Positions 26,428-36,357 of a DNA stretch of 64,000 nt are shown piece by piece. This DNA is from JARYGU01 sp033795365 (GTDB lineage Bacteria > Pseudomonadota > Alphaproteobacteria > Rhizobiales > Rhizobiaceae): contig JARYGU010000005.1 in the NCBI GenBank assembly GCA_033795365.1, forward strand, positions 248,001 to 312,000, given 5' to 3'. The position numbers and the translations under genes were made by a program. Below the pieces are notes generated by a model. The model searched no databases, was not told the DNA's origin, and saw nothing but the letters and a program-made list of their open reading frames with translations. Position 1 is the stretch's first letter; each line of letters opens with the position of its first letter.

Positions 26428-29163
26428 CTATGGATTTCCAACTTGTTTCTTCAGCGCATAAAGCGCCTCCAGCGCCTCGCGCGGCGTCATGTCGTCGGGA
26501 TTGAGGCCCTTCAATGCCTCTTCCACCTTGGAGGGCCCCGCTTGCTTCGCCTCTTCGCGGCGCACCGCCACCTGGAACAGCGGCAGGTCGTCGATAAGCT
26601 GGCTCGCCGGGTTCTTCCGATCCGCATCCTCGAGCTTGGCGAGCACATCCTTCGCCCGTGCCACCACGGAGGCCGGAAGCCCGGCAAGACGTGCCACCTG
26701 AATGCCGTAGGAACGGTCGGCGGCACCCGGCCCAACCTCGTGCAGGAAGATCACTTCGCCGTCCCACTCCTTGACCCGCATTGTGGCGTTGGAAAGGCGG
26801 GAAAGCTTTTCCGACAGCACGGTCAGTTCATGAAAATGGGTGGCGAAGAGGCCACGGCAGCGATTGGCTTCGTGGAGGTGCTCGACAGCGGCCCAAGCGA
26901 TCGAAAGCCCGTCGAAAGTGGCCGTCCCCCGCCCGATCTCATCCAGGATGACGAGGGAACGGTCGGTCGCCTGATTGAGGATGGCGGCCGTCTCCACCAT
27001 CTCGACCATGAAGGTCGAGCGGCCCCGCGCAAGGTCGTCCGATGCGCCGACGCGCGAAAACAGCCGGTCCACGATGCCGATATGCGCGCTTTCCGCCGGC
27101 ACATAGGATCCCATCTGGGCCAGGATTGCGATGAGCGCATTCTGGCGGAGAAAGGTCGACTTACCGCCCATGTTCGGCCCGGTAAGCAGCCAGATCGCCC
27201 CGTCCTTCTCCCCATCCTGCGGGGAAAGATCACAGGAATTGGCGACGAAAGCATTGGCCGACTGGCGGCGCAGTGCCTGCTCGACAACGGGATGGCGGCC
27301 ACCGGCGATGGCGAACATCTTCGAACTATCGACCGTCGGACGGCAATAGGCCTGCTCTTCGGCAAGCACCGCAAGGCCGGCGGAAACATCGACAACGGCG
27401 AGCGCAAGCGCCGCCCGCTTGATCGACTCGGCCTCCGCCACCACCGCCGCCGTGAGCGCATCGAAGGCGGCAAGCTCGATCGCCAGTGCGCGGTCAGCGG
27501 CATTGGCGATCTTTGTTTCCAGCTCCGACAGCGCGGTCGTCGTGAAGCGCATGGCGCCCGCCATCGTCTGGCGATGGATGAACCGCGCCTTCGCGTCGTC
27601 CGAGTCGGTCAGGGCCGCAGCATTGCCGGCGGTTACCTCGATGAAGTAGCCGAGCACGTTGTTGTGTTTGATCTTCAGCGATTTGACGCCGGTCTCCTCG
27701 GCATATTGCAGCTGCAATCCGGCGATCACCCGCCTGGACTGGTCGCGAAGCGCCCGCATCTCGTCGAGCTCGGCATCCGCGCCCTGCCTGATGAAACCGC
27801 CGTCGCGCTTCAGGAGCGGCAGCTCGTCGCCCAGCATCTCCGCCAGTCTCGCCGAAAGCGCCGGCGAAAGGGCAGCGATCTCGGCCTGCGCGGCGGCGAG
27901 TTCGCCCTGCAATCCCTGCGCCGCCATAACCCTGGCGACGATCTCGGCAGTCTTCAGCCCCTGCAGGATGGCGCCGAGATCGCGAGGCCCGCCGCGCCCG
28001 AGCGCAAGACGCGAAAGCGCCCGCGGCATATCGGGGAGCGCCCTCAGGCAATCGCGCAGATCGCCGGTGAAGGACGGCCACCCGGCGAGCGCGGCTATCG
28101 AATCCAGCCGCTCGTTGACACGGGTGGAATCCGTCAGCGGCGACATCAGCCGTTCGGAGAGAAGACGCCCGCCGCCACTCGTCACGGTGCGGTCGATCGC
28201 CTTCAGCAGCGTGCCGCCACGCTCGCCGGACAGCGTGCGGACCAGCTCCAGATTGGCGCGCGTCGCCGGGTCGATGAACAGCGTCGAAGCGGAGCTCTCG
28301 CGCTCCGGCAGACCAAGCGGCGGACGCTCCGAGATCTGCGTCTTCTCGACATAGGCAATTGCAGCCGAGGCGGCCGAAAGCTCGGCACGCGAGAAGCTGC
28401 CGAATCCATCCAGGGTGCCGACGCCGAAATAGCGCGCTATCCTGCCTTCGGCCGTGGCGCTGTCGAAGAGCACCGCCGGCTGCGGCACCGCAACCCGGCC
28501 GAGCACGTCGAAGACGGCGCGGAAGTCCGGATCATGAAAGAAGACATCCGCTACGATCAATTCGCGCGGCTCGATGCGCAGGATGTCGGCCAAAAGCTGC
28601 GCCGCATTCGTTTCGGCAAGCCGGAAGACGCCGGTGGAAATATCGATCCAGGCAAGCGCCATCGCCGGCTCGCTGCCGCCGCGAATGCGCGATAACGCCA
28701 TCAGATAGTTGGCATCGGAGGGAGAAAGCAGCTTCTCCTCCGTCAGCGTGCCGGGCGTTACGAGACGCACGACGTCGCGGCGCACCACCGACTTCGAGCC
28801 GCGCTTCTTGGCCTCGGCGGGATCCTCCACCTGCTCGCAGACGGCAACCCGGAAGCCGAGCGCAATCAGCTTCTGCAGATAGTCGTCGGCAGCATGCACA
28901 GGCACGCCGCACATCGGTATGTCCTGGCCGAGATGCTGCCCTCGTTTCGTCAGCGTGATACCCAACGCACGAGACGCGTCGACCGCATCCTGGAAGAAGA
29001 GCTCGTAGAAATCGCCCATCCGGTAAAACAGCAGACTGTCGGGATTGGCGGCCTTGATCTCGATATACTGCTCCATCATCGGCGTGGCCGACGCCCGGCT
29101 GACGCCGGAGGCCAGTTCCGCCGTGGAAAGTATCTCGTTCGGACGCACGATCTGATCGTTCAC
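26428..29163 (-). CDS. mutS: DNA mismatch repair protein MutS
   Basis: MutS recognises base mismatches and small loops and recruits MutL. The 911-residue protein has the N-terminal mismatch-contact motif (YRMGDFYELFF, with the Phe-x-Glu wedge) and the ATPase Walker A TGPNMGGKST near residue 660, with Walker B and signature motifs following. It appears to start with GTG at 29163; the ribosome site is weak. It is divergent from tme, 112 bp away, and is followed by glnD. Confidence 0.96.
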   Translation of the reverse strand: MNDQIVRPNEILSTAELASGVSRASATPMMEQYIEIKAANPDSLLFYRMGDFYELFFQDAVDASRALGITLTKRGQHLGQDIPMCGVPVHAADDYLQKLIALGFRVAVCEQVEDPAEAKKRGSKSVVRRDVVRLVTPGTLTEEKLLSPSDANYLMALSRIRGGSEPAMALAWIDISTGVFRLAETNAAQLLADILRIEPRELIVADVFFHDPDFRAVFDVLGRVAVPQPAVLFDSATAEGRIARYFGVGTLDGFGSFSRAELSAASAAIAYVEKTQISERPPLGLPERESSASTLFIDPATRANLELVRTLSGERGGTLLKAIDRTVTSGGGRLLSERLMSPLTDSTRVNERLDSIAALAGWPSFTGDLRDCLRALPDMPRALSRLALGRGGPRDLGAILQGLKTAEIVARVMAAQGLQGELAAAQAEIAALSPALSARLAEMLGDELPLLKRDGGFIRQGADAELDEMRALRDQSRRVIAGLQLQYAEETGVKSLKIKHNNVLGYFIEVTAGNAAALTDSDDAKARFIHRQTMAGAMRFTTTALSELETKIANAADRALAIELAAFDALTAAVVAEAESIKRAALALAVVDVSAGLAVLAEEQAYCRPTVDSSKMFAIAGGRHPVVEQALRRQSANAFVANSCDLSPQDGEKDGAIWLLTGPNMGGKSTFLRQNALIAILAQMGSYVPAESAHIGIVDRLFSRVGASDDLARGRSTFMVEMVETAAILNQATDRSLVILDEIGRGTATFDGLSIAWAAVEHLHEANRCRGLFATHFHELTVLSEKLSRLSNATMRVKEWDGEVIFLHEVGPGAADRSYGIQVARLAGLPASVVARAKDVLAKLEDADRKNPASQLIDDLPLFQVAVRREEAKQAGPSKVEEALKGLNPDDMTPREALEALYALKKQVGNP

Positions 29164-29275
29164 GGAGAGTCAGTTCTTCCAAAAAAAGAGGTGTCACCCT
29201 ATCCGCGCGCCGCTATAGAAGACAACACCAAAGGGGCTGCTTCGCTAAGTCGCCCACAGGAGGATGGGGAGAGAA

Positions 29276-31561
29276 ATGCCGGCGAACACCAAATCGGACC
29301 GCACGTTGACGACCGTAACGGAACAGGAAGCACTGGACTTCCATGCGGAAGGACGACCGGGCAAACTCGAAATATCCCCGACCAAGCCAATGGCCACGCA
29401 GCGCGACCTGTCGCTTGCCTATTCTCCCGGCGTCGCCGTTCCTGTCAGGGCGATCGCGGCCGATCCTGCAACCGCCTACGACTACACCACGCGCGGCAAC
29501 ATGGTCGCCGTGATCTCGAACGGAACGGCGATCCTCGGCCTCGGCAATCTCGGTGCGCTAGCCTCCAAGCCGGTGATGGAAGGCAAGTCCGTTCTCTTCA
29601 AGCGTTTCGCGGATGTCGATTCGATCGATCTCGAAGTCGATACCGAAAATGTCGACGAGTTCATCAATTGCGTGCGCTATCTCGGCCCCTCGTTCGGCGG
29701 CATCAACCTTGAGGACATCAAGGCCCCCGACTGCTTCATCATCGAGCAGCGCCTGCGCGAGCTGATGGACATCCCGGTCTTCCACGACGACCAGCATGGA
29801 ACCGCCATCATCGCCGCAGCCGGCCTCGTCAACGCGCTGACCCTGACGGGCCGCGATTTCAATACCACGCGGCTCGTCTGCAATGGCGCCGGCGCGGCCG
29901 CGATCGCCTGCATCGAGCTCATCAAATCGATGGGCTTCAATCCGGAAAACATCATTCTTTGCGATACGAAGGGCGTGATCTTCCAAGGCCGTACAGAAGG
30001 CATGAACCAGTGGAAGTCCGCACATGCGGTCAAGACCGACCGCCGTACGCTCGCCGAGGCGCTGGACGGCGCAGACGTCTTTTTCGGCCTGTCGGCAAAG
30101 GGTGCGCTTTCGGAGGAGATGGTCCGCTCCATGGCGCCGAAGCCGATCGTCTTCGCGATGGCAAATCCCGATCCGGAGATCACGCCCGAGGAGGTTGCCC
30201 GCATTCGCGACGACGCGATCGTCGCCACCGGCCGCTCGGATTATCCGAACCAGGTCAACAATGTGCTGGGCTTCCCCTACATCTTTCGCGGCGCCCTCGA
30301 CGTGCGCGCCTCCACGATCAACGATGCGATGAAGATCGCCGCGGCAGAGGCACTCGCCAATCTGGCCAAGGAAGATGTTCCGGACGACGTCGCGGCAGCC
30401 TATCAGGGCAACCGGCCGCGTTTCGGACCGCAATACATCATCCCCGTGCCCTTCGATCCCAGGCTGATCTCGGCCATTCCGGTGGCCGTTGCCAAAGCTG
30501 CGATGGAATCAGGCGTTGCACGCAAGGCTATCCCGGACCTCGAGGCCTATGGACGCGACCTGAGGGCGCGGCGTGACCCGATCGCCTCGACGCTGCAGCA
30601 GATCTACGCACGCGTCCGCCGTCACCCGAAGCGTGTCGTCTTCGCGGAGGGCGAAGAGGAGCAGATGATGCGCGCCGCGCTCTCCTATGCCAACCAGCAG
30701 CTCGGCACGGCCATTCTGCTGGGACGGGAGGACGTCATGCGCTCGGTTGCCGAAAAAGCCGGGATCGATCTCGCCCGTGCGGGGATCGAGCTCGTCAACG
30801 CCCGCATTTCGACGCGGCGCGAGGTCTATATCGACTATCTCTATGCCCGGCTGCAGCGGAAGGGCTATCTCCTGCGCGATGCACAGAGGCTCATCAACAA
30901 CGACCGCAACCATTTCGCCGCCTGCATGGTGGCGCTCGGCGACGCGGACGCGATGGTGACCGGGCTGACGCGCAATTATTCCACCGCTCTCGAAGATGTC
31001 CGGCGCTGCATCGACGCCAAGCCCGGCCACCGGGTTATCGGCGCCTCGCTCGCACTTTGCCGTGGCCGCACGGTTCTGGTGGCGGATACGGCTGTCCATG
31101 ACATGCCATCGGCCGAAGAGCTCGCGGATATCGCCGAGGAGGCCGCGGGGCTTGCCCGCCGCCTCGGCTATGAGCCGCGCGTGGCGATGCTCGCCTATTC
31201 GACCTTCGGCCATCCTTCCGGGGAACGCTCGGAACGGGTGCGCGAGGCGGTGAAGATTCTGGACAAACGGCGCGTCGATTTCGAATATGACGGCGAAATG
31301 GCTGCCGATGTCGCGCTCAACCCGAAAATCATGGAGCAGTACCCGTTCTGCCGTCTTTCCGGGCCAGGCAATGTGCTCGTCATGCCGGCTTTCCATTCGG
31401 CGGCGATCTCGACGAAGATGCTGCAGGAACTAGGCGGCTGCACGGTGATCGGGCCGCTTCTCGTCGGTCTCGACAAATCGGTTCAGATCGTCTCGATGGG
31501 CGCCAAGGATTCCGATATCGTCAACATGGCGGCGCTGGCGGCTTATAACGCAGGGGTATGA
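29276..31561 (+). CDS. tme: NADP-dependent malic enzyme with phosphotransacetylase-like domain
   Basis: Malic enzyme decarboxylates malate to pyruvate. The 761-residue protein joins a malic enzyme half (about 1-430; YSPGVAVPV, FHDDQHGTA) to a C-terminal phosphotransacetylase-like domain (about 440-761), the large form typical of alphaproteobacteria. The C-terminal domain is thought to be structural or regulatory. Sinorhizobium has two: Dme (NAD) and Tme (NADP). Position beside olsB matches Tme, so NADP preference is inferred from order. The ATG at 29276 follows GGAGG at 12 bases; an ATG at 29264 has no space for a ribosome site. Confidence 0.92.
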   Translation: MPANTKSDRTLTTVTEQEALDFHAEGRPGKLEISPTKPMATQRDLSLAYSPGVAVPVRAIAADPATAYDYTTRGNMVAVISNGTAILGLGNLGALASKPVMEGKSVLFKRFADVDSIDLEVDTENVDEFINCVRYLGPSFGGINLEDIKAPDCFIIEQRLRELMDIPVFHDDQHGTAIIAAAGLVNALTLTGRDFNTTRLVCNGAGAAAIACIELIKSMGFNPENIILCDTKGVIFQGRTEGMNQWKSAHAVKTDRRTLAEALDGADVFFGLSAKGALSEEMVRSMAPKPIVFAMANPDPEITPEEVARIRDDAIVATGRSDYPNQVNNVLGFPYIFRGALDVRASTINDAMKIAAAEALANLAKEDVPDDVAAAYQGNRPRFGPQYIIPVPFDPRLISAIPVAVAKAAMESGVARKAIPDLEAYGRDLRARRDPIASTLQQIYARVRRHPKRVVFAEGEEEQMMRAALSYANQQLGTAILLGREDVMRSVAEKAGIDLARAGIELVNARISTRREVYIDYLYARLQRKGYLLRDAQRLINNDRNHFAACMVALGDADAMVTGLTRNYSTALEDVRRCIDAKPGHRVIGASLALCRGRTVLVADTAVHDMPSAEELADIAEEAAGLARRLGYEPRVAMLAYSTFGHPSGERSERVREAVKILDKRRVDFEYDGEMAADVALNPKIMEQYPFCRLSGPGNVLVMPAFHSAAISTKMLQELGGCTVIGPLLVGLDKSVQIVSMGAKDSDIVNMAALAAYNAGV

Positions 31562-31568
31562 CGAGATT

Positions 31569-31601
31569 CTTCTCCTCCCCGTCTACCTAAGGGAGGAGAA
31601 G
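31569..31601. terminator. Hairpin between convergent tme and olsB, probable two-way terminator
   Basis: CTTCTCCTCCC (31569-31579) and GGGAGGAGAAG (31591-31601) are exact 11-bp inverted repeats with an 11-base loop, lying between the two stop codons. The rightward copy lacks a T-run; read leftward it is followed by only a few T. Its position makes transcription ending the likeliest role. Confidence 0.55.
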
Positions 31602-31605
31602 AAAA

Positions 31606-32484
31606 TCAGCTCGCGAAGCGGCCGGCATCGGCGCCGTAGTAGTTCAGGTACCGTCCGGAGATATTGCTGATCGGAAGAACGATCAGTACGTCCGTCGTGC
31701 GGAAGGCATGATCCACCACCGCGCCATCGCCGACCATGGCGCCGAGCCGCAGATATCCCTTGATCAGCGGCGGCATGGCTGCCAGCGCCTTGCGCGGGTT
31801 GATCGCCTCGTTTGGCATCAAATCCATCGTGCGATACAGTTCCTGACGGGCCGCCACGGCCCAGTCGTCGCGCACCAGCGCATTGTGGTGCAGGAACGAA
31901 AGCGCCAGAGCATGTTCCTCGGGAACGGTTCCGCTGAACGAACCGCAGCCGAACATCGCGTCCACGCCATGCTTCAGCGCGTAAGCCCAGTTGCCCTGCC
32001 AGAGGAGTTCCACGGTACGCTTGGTGCGGTATTCGGGAAGAACGCAGGAGCGGCCGAGTTCCATGAAGCGCTTGCCGGAGTGGTGCGCAATCAGGGCGTC
32101 GACGTCGAATTCCGACTGGGAATAGAATCCGCCGGATGCATAGGCGACTTCCTGGCGGAGCAGCCGGTAGGTGCCGACGATCTGCTCCTCCGCATCGCCT
32201 TCTATGGACCTGTCCAGCACCAGCAGATGATCGCACACCATGTCCCAGGCATCGATATCCCGCTTGCGGCGAACGGCATCGGGCGGAAGCTGCGCCTGCA
32301 TCTCTTCGGCAAACACGCGATAGCGCACGGCCTGAGCCGCGTCGATCTCCGCATTGCTGCGGGCAAGCCGGGTCTCAAGATTGCCGATCCGGCCGAGAAC
32401 ATCGCCGGCAGGCTTCGCATGAAGCACACCGGACGTCTGTACCGTCTCAGCCACCGGAACAGGATCAGCAAGTTCAACGGTCAT
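31606..32484 (-). CDS. olsB: L-ornithine N(alpha)-acyltransferase OlsB
   Basis: OlsB transfers a 3-hydroxyacyl group from acyl carrier protein to ornithine, the first step of phosphorus-free ornithine lipids. The 292-residue GNAT-like protein has the segment AVRYRVFAEEMQ and the family motif YRLLRQEVAY, followed by ELGRSCVLPEYR. I start at the ATG at 32484, preceded by AGGAAAG; upstream in-frame ATGs add residues without family similarity. OlsA, the second enzyme, is the likely identity of the acyltransferase gene at 16.3-17.0 kb. In Sinorhizobium these lipids increase under phosphate limitation; no Pho box was searched rigorously here. Confidence 0.9.
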   Translation of the reverse strand: MTVELADPVPVAETVQTSGVLHAKPAGDVLGRIGNLETRLARSNAEIDAAQAVRYRVFAEEMQAQLPPDAVRRKRDIDAWDMVCDHLLVLDRSIEGDAEEQIVGTYRLLRQEVAYASGGFYSQSEFDVDALIAHHSGKRFMELGRSCVLPEYRTKRTVELLWQGNWAYALKHGVDAMFGCGSFSGTVPEEHALALSFLHHNALVRDDWAVAARQELYRTMDLMPNEAINPRKALAAMPPLIKGYLRLGAMVGDGAVVDHAFRTTDVLIVLPISNISGRYLNYYGADAGRFAS

Positions 32485-32636
32485 AAGACTTTCCTGCATT
32501 AAGAAGGTGCGCATCTTAGAGCACGATTCTACGACAGGATAGTGACATGCCTCGGGCACTATAACCAGTGCCGAGGAAGGAAAAATGGGCGCCGGCGCTA
32601 CCGCAGGCAGGCCTAAAAATGTAAACCGATCCTAAC

Positions 32637-34937
32637 TCAGATCGCCGATCTCTGCAGGAAGCGGCCGACCTCGGCGACAAGCACCTGCGGCTCGGCGGGC
32701 TTGGCGAGCACGGCATTGGCGCCGGCCGCCATAAGCTGATGGCGCAGCGGCGCACGGGTGTCGGCCGTCAGTACGATCAACGGCGTCGGTGCGCTGCCTT
32801 TCTCCCGTTCCTCGCGGCGGAGCCTGCATATCACCTCAAGCCCGTCACCGCCCGGCATGCCGAAATCGGTAATGACGATGTCGGGGAGCGTTGCAGCCGT
32901 CTCCTCCAGCGTCGCCAGCAAGGAGGGGTAATCGCCGACCAGCCTGACCTTGTGACCGGCTTTCTCCAGCACCGAGCGAACGAGCATCGCATTGACGGGA
33001 TCGTCCTCGGCGAGGAGGATTTCGCCTCCGGTCGCAGCCGGGGTGTCGTCCACGACAGCGGGCGGCTCCTTCAATACGGGCCGGTTGTCGTTGATCGCAT
33101 CGCGTTTTTCTATCCCCCTCATCCGGCCGCGCAGAACCTCGACGAGTGTCCGCTCCCGCAACGGCCGGATCAGCCAGGCGTCGTAACCCTCGCCATTTCC
33201 CACCATGCGGGTGGTACGCTCCTCCGGATTGACGAGATAAGTGCGGCGAACCCCCTCGGCGGAGAGAGCATCGAGATGCGCCAGATCGCGGCGGAACTGG
33301 CCGGAAAGGCGATTGTCGACGATGATGTCCGTCAACGCCAGTCGCTTCATCGAGAGATGCTGCATCGTATCCATCGCCTCGTCCACGGTGGAAGCGTGAT
33401 GGCAATGGCCGCCAAGCGCCGTGATGGTTCGGGCCAATGCGGCCGACGCCGGCCCCACGGGTGCAAAGAGGAAGACGCGCGTGTCGCGCAGAAGCCCCTT
33501 GCGCGTCGCTTTGGCAGCGCCCGCCTCGAGGCCGGATACCGGCATGCGTATGATGAAGCAGCTGCCCTTGCCGGGCTCGCTGTTCAATGTCAGCGAACCG
33601 CCCGCCTCACGCAGGATGCGCGCCGAAATCGCAAGTCCCAGGCCTGTGCCGCCGCTGCGTTGGGCAAGCCCCCCCGCCTGCTCGAACTCATCAAAGATGC
33701 GCGCCTGCTCCTCCTGGCTCATGCCCGGACCGGTATCGCTCACCGCGATTGTCAGGATTTCACCGTCCAGCCTGGTTTCCAGCGAAACGCCGCCGCTATG
33801 GGTGAACTTCACCGCGTTGCCCACGACATTGTAGAGCACCTGCCGCAGACGCGGCGCATCGAAGGTGATGGTTCCCGGCACTTTCGGAGAAACGAAGGAC
33901 CCTATTTCTATCCCCTTCTCATGCGCCCTATGGGACAGCATCTCGACAACCGCCTCCAGCATCGGCCGGATCGGCTCTTCGGAGGGGCGAAGCTGGAAAC
34001 GACCGGCCTCGATGGTCGAGAAATCCAACAGGTCATCGACGAGCTGCACAAGCGCGTGACCCGACTGACGGACTCCGGCGAGATAGTTCTTCTGCTCCGC
34101 GGTAAGCCTCGTCTGGCCGATCAGGTGCGACATTCCGAGAATTCCGGAAAGCGGCGTGCGTATCTCATGGCTGACGGTCGCGAGCAGCCGCGATTTGGCC
34201 TCGCTCGCCTGTTCTGCCTTTTGCCTAGCGGTTTCGCGCTCGTTGTCCGCCCGCCGTTCCTCCGTCACGTCGCGTGCAATGCTCTGGATGATCAGTTGCC
34301 CGCTTGAGGGCTCGCGCATCGTGATATCGTGCCAGGAATAGGTCCGACGCCCCTGAACGGTCTCGATATCGACGTCGTAGCGATATGCATGCGTCTGCGA
34401 GCGGAAAACCAGCCCCACTTCCTCGCAGGTTTTTCCCTTCACCTCGCCTCCCGCGAGATCAAGCAGAACCGAGTTGCACTGGACGATTCTGCCGTCGAGC
34501 GATCGCGTGACGAGGATATCGCCAAGGACGTCGTGAATGGCGGAGAGAACATGCGACGTCTCGTTTCGCTCCCAGTCGCGGTCTTTCATGCGCTCGGATA
34601 TGTCCGTTCCACGATAGGCAGTCACATGCTGAGCGATGAGGGCGAGCGATCCGGCGATGCCGAGAAATCCCAAACCGGCGGCGGCAAGGTAAAAGCCGGC
34701 CGCCGCTCCGGCAATCAGGGCAAATAGGGAAAACAGCAATCCGGCGCAGGCAACAATGGGGACGATCGTCAGCGGGCGGGCGAACCCGGCGTATCGCGCT
34801 TCATTGCCGGTGGATTTATCGGATCCGGCAGCATTTTCGCCTGGTATTTCGTCGCGCACCGGCTCGCCGTCACGCCGCGGCGTGACCCCTTCGAATTCGG
34901 TACTCAGCCGTTTCTGAAGCTTCGCGGGCTCGCTCAT
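32637..34937 (-). CDS. Hybrid sensor histidine kinase with receiver domain
   Basis: This is a membrane kinase of 766 residues. Two close membrane helices lie at about residues 60-105, then a PAS domain (about 125-225), a HisKA domain with the phosphorylated His257 (SHEIRTPLSG), a HATPase domain with the usual G boxes, a degenerate receiver-like stretch (about 500-630), and a C-terminal receiver with phospho-acceptor Asp691 (DIVITDFGMPG). The signal and output regulator are unknown; no response regulator is adjacent. The ATG at 34937 is chosen over a TTG ten codons earlier. No strong ribosome site is visible. Confidence 0.9.
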   Translation of the reverse strand: MSEPAKLQKRLSTEFEGVTPRRDGEPVRDEIPGENAAGSDKSTGNEARYAGFARPLTIVPIVACAGLLFSLFALIAGAAAGFYLAAAGLGFLGIAGSLALIAQHVTAYRGTDISERMKDRDWERNETSHVLSAIHDVLGDILVTRSLDGRIVQCNSVLLDLAGGEVKGKTCEEVGLVFRSQTHAYRYDVDIETVQGRRTYSWHDITMREPSSGQLIIQSIARDVTEERRADNERETARQKAEQASEAKSRLLATVSHEIRTPLSGILGMSHLIGQTRLTAEQKNYLAGVRQSGHALVQLVDDLLDFSTIEAGRFQLRPSEEPIRPMLEAVVEMLSHRAHEKGIEIGSFVSPKVPGTITFDAPRLRQVLYNVVGNAVKFTHSGGVSLETRLDGEILTIAVSDTGPGMSQEEQARIFDEFEQAGGLAQRSGGTGLGLAISARILREAGGSLTLNSEPGKGSCFIIRMPVSGLEAGAAKATRKGLLRDTRVFLFAPVGPASAALARTITALGGHCHHASTVDEAMDTMQHLSMKRLALTDIIVDNRLSGQFRRDLAHLDALSAEGVRRTYLVNPEERTTRMVGNGEGYDAWLIRPLRERTLVEVLRGRMRGIEKRDAINDNRPVLKEPPAVVDDTPAATGGEILLAEDDPVNAMLVRSVLEKAGHKVRLVGDYPSLLATLEETAATLPDIVITDFGMPGGDGLEVICRLRREEREKGSAPTPLIVLTADTRAPLRHQLMAAGANAVLAKPAEPQVLVAEVGRFLQRSAI

Positions 34938-34993
34938 ACCGGGCGCCGTAGCACAGCGAGCGTTCAAAACCGCTTCAGCAAAATGTTCGAATT

Positions 34994-35485
34994 TTAACGA
35001 TCGCGTCTTTTCATCAGCAGAACCTCATCGATGACGACGAAAGCTGCGCCGATGCTGATGAAACTGTCCGCGAGATTGAAGACGGCAAAGGACCAGGTGT
35101 CTGTATGAAACAGGATATAGTCAATGACATAGCCGAAAAGCAGCTTGTCGACGATATTGCCGATGGCGCCGGCGATGATCAGAGCGTAACCGAAATGGGA
35201 GAGGCCATGCTCCTTCGGCGTTCGCCGCCAGAGCCAGATGACGAAAGCCACAACCGCCAGCCTCAAGCCGATGATGAACCATGTTTCCATGCCTGAAAGC
35301 ATCGAGAAAGCGACGCCGAAATTATACGTCCGGTAAAGCGCCAGCATCGGGATCACAGGTACGGGTTCCTGGAAGGGCAGCCATGCCTCCACGGCGAGCT
35401 TGACCATCTGGTCGAGCAGAACCGCGATCACGATAAAGAGCGCCACCGGAGCCGGGCGCGAAAAAAACGATGCGCGTTGGTTCAT
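34994..35485 (-). CDS. lspA: Lipoprotein signal peptidase (signal peptidase II)
   Basis: LspA cleaves the signal peptide of prolipoproteins after lipidation. The 163-residue protein has four hydrophobic segments and the two catalytic aspartates at 122 (GYVIDYI) and 140 (FNLADSF). Its start overlaps the preceding RNA methyltransferase stop by 4 bp. The product of lnt, 23 kb away in this window, acts two steps later in the same pathway. Confidence 0.96.
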   Translation of the reverse strand: MNQRASFFSRPAPVALFIVIAVLLDQMVKLAVEAWLPFQEPVPVIPMLALYRTYNFGVAFSMLSGMETWFIIGLRLAVVAFVIWLWRRTPKEHGLSHFGYALIIAGAIGNIVDKLLFGYVIDYILFHTDTWSFAVFNLADSFISIGAAFVVIDEVLLMKRRDR

Positions 35486-36357
35486 GCCTTGGATTCCAGC
35501 GAAAGGATGTGGCGGCGCGCCTCGAAGAGCATGATGCCGGTGGCTATCGCCAGATTGAGGGAGTCCGCGCGGCCGGCCTGCGGAATTCTGGCAAGCGCAT
35601 CGGCTTCACGTGCCAGCTCGTCGGGAAGGCCTGCCTGCTCATTGCCCATCAGGAGAACGATCGGTTTATCGCGATAACCGATCGTGCGGTAGTCGACAGC
35701 ACCGGCGAGATGAGTTGCGACGACATGCGCGGCCGTCTCCTTCCTCCACCGGACAAAATCAGCGGCAGAGGCTTTCGCGATCGGCATCGCGAAGACGGAC
35801 CCCATGGTGGCCCGCACCGTTTCGAGCGAAAAGGGATCGGTCGTTTCGCCAACCAGAATGACGCCCGATGCGCCGGCGGCATCGGCCGTGCGGATGATGG
35901 TCCCGAGATTGCCCGGATCGCGCACCCGGTCGAGCGCCACGTAGGTTTCGTTGGCGGCGGGGCGTATGTCCCTGAGGCTTCGGTAGCGCTGCTCGAAGAT
36001 GCCCACCACCATCTGCGGATTGTCGCGCCGGGTAATGGTGGAGATGACCTTCTCGCTCACTTCGAGGACCAGGCCACCGCTTGCAACGGTCTTCGCCGCA
36101 ACCTGCTCGACCTGCGGCTTGCCCTTGGCCGCCTTGGCATAGACCAGCGTCTTGATCGTCCAGCCGAGATCGAGCGCGTCGATGACGAGCTTCAGGCCTT
36201 CCGCCATGAAGGAGCGCGTTTCGTCGCGTGCCTTCTTCTGCGCCAGCGCGCGTATATCCTTAATGATCGGATTGGTGAGGCTTGTCACCTCCTTCACCTG
36301 GCCGACGCGGCGAGGCCCGCCTTCCCTTGTTTGATGGTCCCGGAAATCGTGACTCAT
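35482..36357 (-). CDS. TrmH/SpoU-family RNA 2'-O-methyltransferase
   Basis: This is a SPOUT-class RNA methyltransferase of 291 residues. An N-terminal substrate-binding domain (about 25-115) precedes the knotted SpoU domain with ALDRVRDPGNLGTIIRTADA (motif 1) and the C-terminal motifs VLLMGNEQAGL and SLNLAIATGI. Targets may be rRNA or tRNA ribose; the exact one cannot be read. The start at 36357 overlaps the upstream methyltransferase by 4 bp and its end overlaps lspA by 4 bp, so three genes form a tightly coupled unit. Confidence 0.9.
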   Translation of the reverse strand: MSHDFRDHQTREGGPRRVGQVKEVTSLTNPIIKDIRALAQKKARDETRSFMAEGLKLVIDALDLGWTIKTLVYAKAAKGKPQVEQVAAKTVASGGLVLEVSEKVISTITRRDNPQMVVGIFEQRYRSLRDIRPAANETYVALDRVRDPGNLGTIIRTADAAGASGVILVGETTDPFSLETVRATMGSVFAMPIAKASAADFVRWRKETAAHVVATHLAGAVDYRTIGYRDKPIVLLMGNEQAGLPDELAREADALARIPQAGRADSLNLAIATGIMLFEARRHILSLESKA

